This document shows, piece by piece, positions 1-6,444 of a DNA stretch of 12,327 nucleotides (positions within the stretch are counted from its first letter, which is position 1; every line of letters starts with the position of its first letter). The DNA is from JANMEX01 sp041751995. Lineage in GTDB: Bacteria; Pseudomonadota; Alphaproteobacteria; Rhizobiales; Rhizobiaceae. The position numbers were made by a program, and so were the translations under genes. The notes under the pieces were generated by a model. The model saw only the letters and a list, made by a program, of their open reading frames with translations, searched no databases and was not told the origin of the DNA. The stretch is taken from contig JBGSHY010000097.1 of NCBI GenBank assembly GCA_041751995.1, forward strand, positions 1 to 12,327, in the 5' to 3' direction.

Positions 1-1
1 G

Positions 2-574
2 CCGAACCCGACCCGCGCCACGCCGGTGCACAAGGTTCCGGGCCTCCCGGGCAAGCCAATCATCAAGGTGCCGGGCTGCCCGCCGATCGCCGAAGTGATG
101 ACAGCCGTCATCACCTACATTTTGACGTTTGAAAAGTTCCCCGAGCTTGACCGTCAGGGCCGGCCGAAAATGTTCTATTCGCAGCGCATCCATGACAAGT
201 GCTACCGCCGTCCGCATTTCGACGCCGGCCAGTTTGTCGAGCAGTTTGACGATGAAGGCGCGCGCAAGGGCTATTGCCTCTACAAGGTCGGCTGCAAGGG
301 CCCGACCACCTACAATGCCTGCTCGACTGTCCGCTGGAATGGCGGGCTCTCCTTCCCGATCCAGGCGGGCCATCCCTGCATTGGTTGCTCCGAAGACGGC
401 TTCTGGGACAAGGGCGATTTCTACAATCGCCTGAGCGATGTCCACGGCTTCGGCATTGAGGCCAATGCAGATGAAATTGGCGGAACGGCGGCGAAAATCG
501 TCGGCGCGGCGACGGCGGTCCATGCGGCTGCCAGCATCGTCAAGCGAATCCGCGAAAAGGGAGGGAACGAGTGA
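2..574 (+). CDS. hupS: Uptake [NiFe]-hydrogenase small subunit, 3' part (5' truncated by window edge)
   Basis: This is the electron-transfer subunit of a membrane-bound uptake hydrogenase; its Fe-S clusters carry electrons from the HupL active site to cytochrome b. The reading frame is open from base 2, beginning PNPTRATPV, which matches the middle of the family, so roughly the first half (twin-arginine signal and first proximal-cluster cysteines) lies outside the window. An internal GTG at 26 is not the start. Visible ligand regions are VPGCPP, RIHDKCYRR (distal-cluster His and Cys), GYCLYKVGCKG, YNACS and HPCIGCSEDGFW. The C-terminal region after EANADEIGGTAA looks like the hydrophobic membrane-anchoring helix of this class. 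The stop codon overlaps the hupL ATG by one base, suggesting translational coupling. The extra-cysteine region that marks oxygen-tolerant enzymes lies upstream, so oxygen tolerance cannot be judged here. Confidence 0.97.
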   Translation, partial: PNPTRATPVHKVPGLPGKPIIKVPGCPPIAEVMTAVITYILTFEKFPELDRQGRPKMFYSQRIHDKCYRRPHFDAGQFVEQFDDEGARKGYCLYKVGCKGPTTYNACSTVRWNGGLSFPIQAGHPCIGCSEDGFWDKGDFYNRLSDVHGFGIEANADEIGGTAAKIVGAATAVHAAASIVKRIREKGGNE

Positions 575-2370
575 TGGGCTTCCAGACACCGAACGGCTTC
601 AATCTTGACACGACTGGCCAGCGTGTCGTCGTCGATCCGGTCACCCGCATCGAAGGCCACATGCGCTGCGAAGTGAACATTGATTCTGAAAACATCATCC
701 GCAATGCCGTTTCCACCGGCACCATGTGGCGCGGGCTTGAGGTCATTCTCAAGGGCCGCGATCCGCGTGACGCCTGGGCATTTGTCCAGCGCATTTGCGG
801 CGTTTGCACTGGCACGCATGCGCTGACATCGGTGCGCGCTGTGGAAGATGCGCTCGGGATCATGATCCCGGAAAATGCGAACTCCATCCGCAACATCATG
901 CAGCTGTCGCTGCAGATCCATGACCATCTCGTGCACTTTTACCATCTGCACGCGCTGGATTGGGTCAATCCGGTCAACGCGCTGAAGGCCGACCCGGTGG
1001 CGACATCGGTTCTGCAGCAGGCGGTCTCGCCCTCGCACCCAAATTCCTCGCCGGGCTATTTCCGCGACGTGCAAACACGTTTGCGCAAATTCGTCGAAAG
1101 CGGCCAGCTTGGGCCGTTCAAGAACGGCTACTGGACAAACCCGGCCTATATCCTGCCGCCGGAAGCCGATTTGATGGCGGTCACCCACTATCTGGAGGCG
1201 CTGGATTTCCAGAAGGAAATCATGACCGTTCGCACCATCTTCGGCGGCAAGGACACACATCCGAACTGGCTGGTGGGCGGTGTGCCCTGCGCCATCAACA
1301 TGGACGGCCCGATGGCCGCCGGCGCCCCGATCAACATGGAGCGGCTGAACTATGTGAAGAGCGTCGTCGACCGCTCTCTGACCTTTGTCGAAAACGTCTA
1401 CATCCCCGACATCATCGCCATCGGCAACCTTTACAAGGGCTGGCTCTATGGCGGCGGCCTGTCAGGCAAGAGCGTGCTTGCCTATGGCGACATTCCCGAC
1501 AAGGCCAACGACTATTCGGCAGCCAATCTGATGATGCCGCAAGGCGCGATCATCAACGGCAACCTTGCCGAAGTCCTTCCAGTTGACGTTCGCGATCCGG
1601 AGCAGATTCAGGAGTTTGTGCCGCATTCCTGGTACAAATATCCGGATGAAGCCAAGGGCTTGCACCCATGGGATGGCATCACCGAGCACAATTACGTGCT
1701 TGGCCCGAACCTGAAGGGCACGCGCACCAACATTGAGCAGATCGACGAGGGCGCGAAATATTCCTGGATCAAGGCTCCGCGCTGGCGCGGCCATGCAATG
1801 GAGGTTGGGCCGCTTGCCCGCTACATCATCGGCTATGCGCAAGGCCATGCCGAAATCAAGGAGCAGGTGGATTCGACGCTGCGCGCGTTGAACGTTCCAT
1901 TGACTGCGCTGTTCTCGACGCTCGGCCGCACGGCAGCCCGTGCTCTGGAAGCCCAATGGGCGGCGCGAAAGCAAGTCTACTTCCTCGACAAGTTGATCGC
2001 CACCATCAAGGCAGGCGACAGCGCGACTGCAAACACCGAGAAGTTCGATCCCAAGACCTGGCCATCAGAAGTCAAGGGTGTTGGTTTCACCGAAGCCCCG
2101 CGCGGTGCGCTCGGCCATTGGATCCGCATCAAGGACACGCGCATTGAAAACTATCAGTGCGTGGTTCCGACGACATGGAACGGCTCGCCGCGCGATCATG
2201 CCGGCAACATCGGCGCCTTTGAAGCGTCGCTGATGGACACCAAGGTCGAGCGGCCGGAGGAGCCGGTCGAAATTCTGCGCACGCTGCACTCCTTTGATCC
2301 GTGCCTTGCCTGCTCCACCCATGTGATGGGTCCGGACGGGCAGGAACTGACCAATGTCAAAGTGCGGTAA
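574..2370 (+). CDS. hupL: Uptake [NiFe]-hydrogenase large (catalytic) subunit precursor
   Basis: This is the 598-residue catalytic subunit, which oxidises H2 at a Ni-Fe(CN)2CO centre. Near the N-terminus is RVVVDPVTRIEGHMRCE, followed by the first nickel motif RICGVCTGTH (Cys75, Cys78, His82). The second motif, DPCLACSTH (Cys577, Cys580, His583), is near the C-terminus. A 15-residue tail beginning VMGPDG follows His583 and should be removed by HupD during maturation. The start chosen is ATG 574, which overlaps the hupS stop (TGATG) and has a purine-rich AGGGAGGGAA about 5 bases upstream. A GTG at 571 is possible but would add only one residue. Length and all active-site cysteines are as expected for group 1 uptake enzymes, with no sign of damage. 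The mature HupSL dimer is expected on the periplasmic face of the inner membrane. Confidence 0.98.
   Translation: MGFQTPNGFNLDTTGQRVVVDPVTRIEGHMRCEVNIDSENIIRNAVSTGTMWRGLEVILKGRDPRDAWAFVQRICGVCTGTHALTSVRAVEDALGIMIPENANSIRNIMQLSLQIHDHLVHFYHLHALDWVNPVNALKADPVATSVLQQAVSPSHPNSSPGYFRDVQTRLRKFVESGQLGPFKNGYWTNPAYILPPEADLMAVTHYLEALDFQKEIMTVRTIFGGKDTHPNWLVGGVPCAINMDGPMAAGAPINMERLNYVKSVVDRSLTFVENVYIPDIIAIGNLYKGWLYGGGLSGKSVLAYGDIPDKANDYSAANLMMPQGAIINGNLAEVLPVDVRDPEQIQEFVPHSWYKYPDEAKGLHPWDGITEHNYVLGPNLKGTRTNIEQIDEGAKYSWIKAPRWRGHAMEVGPLARYIIGYAQGHAEIKEQVDSTLRALNVPLTALFSTLGRTAARALEAQWAARKQVYFLDKLIATIKAGDSATANTEKFDPKTWPSEVKGVGFTEAPRGALGHWIRIKDTRIENYQCVVPTTWNGSPRDHAGNIGAFEASLMDTKVERPEEPVEILRTLHSFDPCLACSTHVMGPDGQELTNVKVR
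2323..2367 (+). other. C-terminal maturation tail of HupL (endoprotease cleavage site)
   Basis: The codons after His583 encode 15 residues starting VMGPDGQEL and ending KVR. In this family the tail is cut right after the conserved His of the DPCxxCxxH motif once nickel is in place, so the predicted cut lies between codons 2320-2322 and 2323-2325. The cognate protease gene hupD is in the same window. Cleavage is inferred from the family. Confidence 0.85.
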
Positions 2371-2383
2371 GGGAGGACTGGAC

Positions 2384-2956
2384 ATGAACAAGACATTGAA
2401 ACTTCTTCTGGCTGTCGCGGGTTCCATCGTTGCCGGACCCGCTCTGGCGCACACCGGCATTGGTCATGCGGACGGATTGTCCGCCGGCCTTGCCCATCCG
2501 GTTCTCGGGCCGGATCATCTGTTGGCCATGTTTTCCGTCGGTGTCTGGTCGGCCATCGCCGTGCCGGGCAAATCCTGGCTGGCGCCGTTGGCGTTTGTTT
2601 CGGCTATGATCGCCGGCGCAGGGCTGGCTTTCTCGGGCATCGGGTTGCCGGGCGTTGAAGGCATGATTGCCTCGTCCGTGCTGGTGCTCGGCCTGATGGT
2701 CACCGCAGGCGACCGCCTGCCGGTATCGGCAGGCGTTGCGCTTTGCGGAATGTTCGCGCTGTTCCATGGCCATGCCCATGCCAGCGAGGCCACCGGTGCA
2801 GCCATCGCCTACATCGCCGGATTCTCGCTTTCCACCGCTGTCATCCATTTTGCCGGCATCGGTATCGGGATGGCTGTCTGGTCGAAGACTTGGCTGCGCT
2901 ACGGGCTCGGCACTCTTGTGGCTGGTTTCGGTGTTGCACTTCTGTCCGGCATATAG
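2384..2956 (+). CDS. hupE: HupE/UreJ-family nickel permease
   Basis: This is a 190-residue integral membrane protein of the HupE/UreJ family; R. leguminosarum HupE is a nickel permease that feeds hydrogenase synthesis. The N-terminus is a cleavable-looking signal peptide (MNKTLK, a hydrophobic stretch, then GPALA before His23). Next come the family motif HPVLGPDH (His38, Asp44, His45) and, in a later segment, FHGHAHASE (residues 127-135), where the usual Gly after HAH is Ala. The rest is made of hydrophobic, glycine- and alanine-rich helices. ATG 2384 is chosen because GGGAGG lies 7-8 bases upstream and the signal peptide starts there; an in-frame ATG at 2354 lies inside hupL and would spoil the signal. 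The gene begins 13 bases after the hupL stop. Its position between hupL and hupC differs from R. leguminosarum, where it follows hupD. Confidence 0.93.
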   Translation: MNKTLKLLLAVAGSIVAGPALAHTGIGHADGLSAGLAHPVLGPDHLLAMFSVGVWSAIAVPGKSWLAPLAFVSAMIAGAGLAFSGIGLPGVEGMIASSVLVLGLMVTAGDRLPVSAGVALCGMFALFHGHAHASEATGAAIAYIAGFSLSTAVIHFAGIGIGMAVWSKTWLRYGLGTLVAGFGVALLSGI

Positions 2957-2965
2957 GAGGACAGG

Positions 2966-3661
2966 ATGGAAACGAAACACACACACAGCGAACAGGCCGT
3001 CTATGTTTATCAGGCGCCTGTGCGCATCTGGCACTGGGTCAGCGCGCTGGCAATCCTGACCCTGTGCGGCACTGGCTACCTGATCGGCTCACCGCCGCCG
3101 GCGGTGAGCGGTGAAGCGAGCGACAGTTATCTTTTCGGCTGGATCCGCTTCATCCATTTCGTTGCAGCCTACACCATGATTATTGGCTTCATGTTCCGCC
3201 TCTACTGGTCGATCGCCGGCAATGAGCATGCGCGGCAGATATTCTTTCCGCCGCTGTTCAAGCTGACCTTCTGGAAGGAACTTGTCCACGAAGTGCTGTG
3301 GTACGCCATGATCGTCAAGGAGCCGAAAAAGTATGAGGGGCACAATCCGCTTGCCACGCTCATCATGCATTTCGGCTTTGTCTGGTTCTCGGTGTTCATG
3401 ATCCTTACCGGTCTTGCACTCTATGGCGAGGGCGAGGGAATGGGATCGTGGCAATATGACTGGGTAACGTCTTGGCTGATACCGCTGTTCGGCCAGAGCC
3501 AGGATGTCCACACTTGGCATCATCTGGGCATGTGGGGAATTTTGATCTTCATCATGATCCACATTTATGCCGCCGTGCGTGAGGACATCATGTCCCGGCA
3601 GTCGATCATCTCATCGATGTTCTCGGGCTGGCGGACATTTCGCGACAGCAAGTCGAACTGA
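2966..3661 (+). CDS. hupC: Ni/Fe-hydrogenase b-type cytochrome subunit
   Basis: This 231-residue di-heme cytochrome b anchors HupSL to the cytoplasmic membrane and passes electrons to quinone. It has about four hydrophobic segments: around residues 20-42, 57-82, 130-155 and 180-205. Candidate heme-ligand histidines are His23 (RIWHW), His64 (RFIHF), His185 or His186 (HTWHH) and His199 (MIHIY), the same pattern as in HydC/HupC proteins. The start ATG 2966 has a good AGGAGGA site a few bases upstream, overlapping the hupE stop (gap of nine bases). It is the last gene of the structural group, since a rho-independent terminator begins 21 bases after its stop. Confidence 0.96.
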   Translation: METKHTHSEQAVYVYQAPVRIWHWVSALAILTLCGTGYLIGSPPPAVSGEASDSYLFGWIRFIHFVAAYTMIIGFMFRLYWSIAGNEHARQIFFPPLFKLTFWKELVHEVLWYAMIVKEPKKYEGHNPLATLIMHFGFVWFSVFMILTGLALYGEGEGMGSWQYDWVTSWLIPLFGQSQDVHTWHHLGMWGILIFIMIHIYAAVREDIMSRQSIISSMFSGWRTFRDSKSN

Positions 3662-3682
3662 GTTGATTGTCATTGAATAGGG

Positions 3683-3709
3683 GCCGGCGCTGCAAAGCGT
3701 CGGCTTTTT
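3683..3709 (+). terminator. Rho-independent terminator after hupC
   Basis: A 9-bp stem, GCCGGCGCT (3683-3691) with AGCGTCGGC (3696-3704), contains one G-T wobble and closes a GCAA loop of the stable GNRA type. It is followed at once by five T (3705-3709). It should end, or at least weaken, transcription coming through hupS-L-E-C. Confidence 0.88.
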
Positions 3710-3752
3710 CATGCCGCCATTTTGGTGGGAAGCTTTGCAAGGATCGATCTAG

Positions 3753-3801
3753 TGGAAAGTTGCTAACCGGTTAACCAGCATCAATGGCTGATCACTTTCC
3801 A
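3753..3801. repeat. Inverted repeat pair upstream of the sigma-54 promoter (candidate enhancer)
   Basis: TGGAAAGT (3753-3760) is repeated as its exact complement ACTTTCCA (3794-3801). The arm centres are 41 bases apart, close to four helical turns. Between the arms sits a perfect 10-bp palindrome, TAACCGGTTA (3764-3773), overlapped by a second one, GGTTAACC (3769-3776), and bracketed by TGCT/AGCA (3761-3780). Relative to the predicted start of transcription the block spans about -137 to -89, a usual distance for a bacterial enhancer-binding protein such as HoxA or NifA. I see no clean NifA-type TGT-N10-ACA site, so the binder is unknown. Confidence 0.45.
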
Positions 3802-3812
3802 ATTCCCAATTC
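3799..3812. repeat. Tandem 7-bp repeat CCAATTC x2
   Basis: Two adjacent perfect copies of CCAATTC (3799-3805 and 3806-3812) lie just downstream of the inverted repeat and about 50 bases before the -24 element. Function is unknown; such AT-containing spacers may help DNA bending between enhancer and promoter. Confidence 0.4.
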
Positions 3813-3862
3813 GCTTTGATGATTTTACCCAATGAAAACAGTGCGCTGAAGAGGCATCCCCT

Positions 3863-3879
3863 TTGGCACGCATCTTGCT
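3863..3879 (+). promoter_or_regulatory. Sigma-54 (-24/-12) promoter for hupD and downstream genes
   Basis: TTGGCACG (3863-3870), four bases, then TTGCT (3875-3879) matches the RpoN consensus TGGCACG-N4-TTGCW at every defined position. The invariant GG (3865-3866) and GC (3877-3878) are exactly 10 bases apart. The predicted transcription start is near 3890, leaving a leader of about 20 bases that contains the hupD ribosome binding site. It lies in a true intergenic gap just after a terminator and upstream of a strong start site, which supports it being real. RpoN promoters need an ATP-driven activator, so this unit should be tightly regulated. Confidence 0.88.
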
Positions 3880-3896
3880 GCTCTTCTTTTGGGAGC

Positions 3897-3904
3897 AGGA
3901 GGAG
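3897..3904 (+). promoter_or_regulatory. Strong ribosome binding site of hupD
   Basis: AGGAGGAG lies five bases before ATG 3910. It fixes the hupD start: the in-frame TTG at 3889 falls at the predicted transcription start and has no such site. Confidence 0.85.
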
Positions 3905-3909
3905 AAAAT

Positions 3910-4602
3910 ATGGGCAACGCACCGCGCGTGCTTGTCCTCGGCATCGGCAATTTGCTGTGGGCGGATGAGGGGTTTGGCATCCGCGCTGTCGAGGCGTTTC
4001 ACCGGATTTACCAAGACGATCCTGCCATCCGCGTCATGGATGGCGGCACCCAGGGTGTTTATCTGATCCAGCATATCCGCGAGGCTGATATCCTCGTGGT
4101 GTTTGATGCTGTTGACTACCGATTGCCTGGCGGAACCATCAAGATTGTCGAGGGCGAGGAAGTCCCGCATTTCCTTGGCGTCAAGAAAATGTCGTTGCAC
4201 CAGACCGGCTTTCAGGAAGTGCTGGCGATGGCCGAGATGCTCGGCGACTATCCAAAGCACTTGCTGCTGGTCGGCGTGCAGCCGGTTGAACTGGACGATT
4301 TCGGCGGCAGCCTGCGCGACGAGGTCAAAGCCTGCATCGCGCCGTCGCTCATTCATGCCGAACAATGGCTTGCCGGTCTCGGCGTTCACCTGCGCAAGCG
4401 CGACGTGCCGCTGGATGAACAGGACACAATTGCGTCCCTCGAAATGGCCTTGCATGCTTACGAAGCCGGGAGGCCGCATGAATCGGATGCGTTCCGTTAT
4501 GGCGATGACCGGGTCCTGGCAAGCGGGAGGTTTGCGCCGCCGCGCGATCTGGATGCTGAAATTGAATCGGTGCTGGGCATGGCCGCACCGGAGACGCGCT
4601 GA
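3910..4602 (+). CDS. hupD: Hydrogenase maturation endopeptidase
   Basis: This nickel-dependent protease of the HyaD/HybD/HupD family removes the HupL C-terminal tail. The protein has 230 residues. It opens with VLVLGIGNLLWADEGFG, containing the metal ligand Glu20; the other two ligands are Asp66 (VVFDAVDY) and His97 (SLHQTG). All three are offset by four from E. coli HybD Glu16/Asp62/His93. The protein runs well past the compact HybD fold: a C-terminal extension of some 40 or more residues ends around RDLDAEIESVLG, with no motif I recognise. It is the first gene of the second transcription unit, directly behind the sigma-54 promoter. Its stop overlaps the hupF ATG by one base. Confidence 0.96.
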   Translation: MGNAPRVLVLGIGNLLWADEGFGIRAVEAFHRIYQDDPAIRVMDGGTQGVYLIQHIREADILVVFDAVDYRLPGGTIKIVEGEEVPHFLGVKKMSLHQTGFQEVLAMAEMLGDYPKHLLLVGVQPVELDDFGGSLRDEVKACIAPSLIHAEQWLAGLGVHLRKRDVPLDEQDTIASLEMALHAYEAGRPHESDAFRYGDDRVLASGRFAPPRDLDAEIESVLGMAAPETR

Positions 4603-4922
4603 TGTGCATCGGCGTCCCCCACGAGATCATCGAAACCGGCTTCACCCAGGCCCGCGCCCGCAGCCGCAGCGGCGAGGCGGTCATCGACATGGCGCTGGTC
4701 GGCGATCAGCCGGTTGGCACCCATGTGCTGGTTTTTCTCGGCGCCGCCCGCGAAGTGCTTGACCCGCTGCGCGCATCACAGATTGCCGATGCGCTGGAGG
4801 CGATGGAGCGCGTCATGGCGGGTGACAGCAACATCGATCATTTGTTCGCCGATCTCATCGGCCGCGAACCGCAATTGCCAGAACATTTACGCGCGCAGCC
4901 CATAGCCACAGAAGGAAATTGA
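4602..4922 (+). CDS. hupF: Hydrogenase maturation chaperone HupF (HypC paralogue)
   Basis: This is a 106-residue protein of the HypC/HupF/HoxL family. It starts MCIGVP, placing the essential cysteine at position 2, and continues with the family motif GTHVLVFLGAAREVLDP. It is longer at the C-terminus than true HypC, which is encoded separately at 9384. In R. leguminosarum HupF works with HupK on the large subunit and helps protect it under oxygen. The start overlaps the hupD stop (TGATG), so the two are likely translated together. Confidence 0.93.
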   Translation: MCIGVPHEIIETGFTQARARSRSGEAVIDMALVGDQPVGTHVLVFLGAAREVLDPLRASQIADALEAMERVMAGDSNIDHLFADLIGREPQLPEHLRAQPIATEGN

Positions 4923-4925
4923 CCG

Positions 4926-5372
4926 ATGTTTTCTCCCTTGCTCAACGGCGTCATTGCCCGGTCCGGCTATCCGGTCGTCAATCTCGAAAATCATGCGGCG
5001 CACATGTCTGCGCATCGGTTTTCAGTATTGTTCTTTCCCGGCGATTGGGAGCGTCTTGGCGAAAGCAATGATGTTGCTGTCATTCTGCCGGAGCTGACCG
5101 CAGCCTTTCAGAATGTCTTCCAGCCGGCCGTCGTCGAGCGCGCCAGTGAGCGCAAGCTGCAAGCGGTTTACCGGTTCGGCGCGTTTCCGGCCTTGGTGTT
5201 CCTGCGCGACGGCGACTATCTCGGTGCGATCACGCGCGTGCTCGACTGGGACGATTATCTGCGCGAGACCGCGCGCATCCTGTCGCTTGAACCGAGCGCG
5301 CCACCGCCATTCCCGATGCCGGGCGCAAGGCCGGCAGCAACGGACGACGGCGAGAGCCATCCATTTCACTAA
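4926..5372 (+). CDS. hupG: HupG/HyaE-type hydrogenase accessory protein (thioredoxin-like, no cysteine)
   Basis: This 148-residue protein belongs to the HyaE/HupG family, which has a thioredoxin-like fold and is thought to act as a chaperone for the Tat-exported small subunit. It contains no cysteine, so it cannot be a disulfide redox enzyme. Fold landmarks are FSVLFFPGDWERL (residues about 32-44) and the cis-proline-like GAFPALVFLRDGDY. The C-terminal 25-30 residues are Pro- and Ala-rich and probably disordered. The start ATG 4926 has AAGGAA (4912-4917) eight bases upstream and lies three bases after the hupF stop. It precedes hupH, the usual partner. Confidence 0.9.
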   Translation: MFSPLLNGVIARSGYPVVNLENHAAHMSAHRFSVLFFPGDWERLGESNDVAVILPELTAAFQNVFQPAVVERASERKLQAVYRFGAFPALVFLRDGDYLGAITRVLDWDDYLRETARILSLEPSAPPPFPMPGARPAATDDGESHPFH

Positions 5373-5392
5373 TTACACAAGGGAGTACGGAC

Positions 5393-6232
5393 ATGGCGGA
5401 TTTCATGGGTGTCGGACCGGGCTCACAGCCGGGTGTAGAAGACGGCGGCGTTCTGGAGTATATGGAAATGCCCAAAGGCATGACCATCTTCCGGGCGCCG
5501 ATACTGCCGGAGCCGGATGCGACCGAGGGCATTGTCGAAGCCAAGGCGGTCTTGCGGCGCATCCTCGTGTCGCTGGAAGACTGGAAGCCCGGAACCTGTC
5601 CGCGTCACGACCTTTCCGGCCTCGACAAGAAGAACCTCGATTTCGTCAGCCAGGCGTTGGGTGATGGCGAAGTCTCGATCATTTGCGGCAATTCGATCCA
5701 ATCCCAGGAATCGGTGATGGCCGGTGTTTGGCGGGTGCGTGAAACCGGGGCAGGTGGCCAGTTGGTCGCCGATTTTGTCGAAGTCGGCATTTTCCCGCAA
5801 TCAGTCATGGCGCATGCCTTTGCGGGTTCCGGCCATGCCATCGACATTCCGCGCAGCTTCGGCCCCGGCGTCTTCAACGCGCCGCCCTTGCTTGCCGAGA
5901 TCAACGAGGCCATCGGCAAATCCGGGCTTGGTGACAACCCGGCCCATGTCATCAACCTGTCGCTGCTGCCGCACACCGAAGATGACCTGACCCTCCTCGA
6001 CACGCTTCTGGGCCACGGCCCTGTCACCATCCTGTCGCGCGGCTACGGCAATTGCCGCGTCATGACCACGGGCTTGCGTGACACATGGTGGGTGCGGTTC
6101 TACAATTCACAGGATACGCTCATCCTCAACAGCATCGAGATCACGCCGCTGCCGGATGTCGTCTGCGCCTCGCCGGAAGACATTGCTGACAGTGCCGAGC
6201 GGCTGTCCGAAATCATGGCGATTTACACATGA
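5393..6232 (+). CDS. hupH: HupH/HyaF-family hydrogenase expression/formation protein
   Basis: This 279-residue protein matches the HupH/HyaF family. Recognisable stretches are GEVSIICGN followed by the ESVMAGVWRV region in the first half, and VMTTGLRDTWWVRFYNSQ with LILNSIEITPLPDVV near the end. Members help mature the small subunit, and HupG and HupH have been linked to the same step; the chemistry is not known. The start ATG 5393 has AAGGGAG (5379-5385) seven bases upstream and follows hupG by 20 bases, the longest gap inside this unit. The end overlaps hupI by four bases (ATGA). Confidence 0.93.
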   Translation: MADFMGVGPGSQPGVEDGGVLEYMEMPKGMTIFRAPILPEPDATEGIVEAKAVLRRILVSLEDWKPGTCPRHDLSGLDKKNLDFVSQALGDGEVSIICGNSIQSQESVMAGVWRVRETGAGGQLVADFVEVGIFPQSVMAHAFAGSGHAIDIPRSFGPGVFNAPPLLAEINEAIGKSGLGDNPAHVINLSLLPHTEDDLTLLDTLLGHGPVTILSRGYGNCRVMTTGLRDTWWVRFYNSQDTLILNSIEITPLPDVVCASPEDIADSAERLSEIMAIYT

Positions 6233-6444
6233 CCGACCATTTCTTTGCCGGCTCCTATGGTGGTGACAGCGAAAAGATCCTGCCGGAATCGCGGATGGAA
6301 TGCAAAATCTGCTGGGAAATCTACGACCCGGCGCTCGGCGATGATTATTGGCAGATCCCGCCCGGGACGCCGTTTGCCGAACTGCCGGACCATTGGAGCT
6401 GCCCGAACTGCGAGGGCAAGAAGAAGGATTTCATGGTTGTCTGA
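6229..6444 (+). CDS. hupI: Rubredoxin
   Basis: This 71-residue rubredoxin has a single Fe(Cys)4 site: Cys25 and Cys28 (ECKIC) and Cys58 and Cys61 (SCPNC). The usual aromatic and proline core residues are present (YDP, IPPGTPF). A 22-residue N-terminal extension before the fold is typical of HupI rather than free rubredoxins. HupI proteins are needed for active hydrogenase in rhizobia, probably as an electron carrier during Fe-S assembly or protection in the presence of oxygen. ATG 6229 overlaps the hupH stop (ATGA), and the gene's 3' end overlaps hupJ by eight bases. Confidence 0.96.
   Translation: MTDHFFAGSYGGDSEKILPESRMECKICWEIYDPALGDDYWQIPPGTPFAELPDHWSCPNCEGKKKDFMVV

Noticed and set aside
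807..821. TGGCACG followed by GC inside hupL, resembling a sigma-54 promoter
   Set aside because: GG to GC spacing is 9, not 10, the TTGC element is absent, and the bases encode the conserved TGTH nickel motif.
3664..3678. FNR/FixK-like box TTGAT-N4-ATTGA after hupC
   Set aside because: The second half-site has two mismatches to ATCAA, and it lies upstream of the terminator, where it could not serve hupD well.
3779..3791. Possible IHF site CATCAATGGCTGA between dyad and promoter
   Set aside because: Two mismatches to WATCAANNNNTTR; too weak to annotate, though an IHF site would be expected in this region.
3781..4479. Long open frame on the - strand opposite hupD
   Set aside because: It is a shadow of the hupD coding frame in GC-rich DNA, has no recognisable motif, and would cover the sigma-54 promoter and hupD start.
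4711..4728. TTGGCACC near TGC inside hupF, resembling a sigma-54 promoter
   Set aside because: Spacing is off by one and the -12 element is poor; it encodes the conserved GTHVLV stretch.
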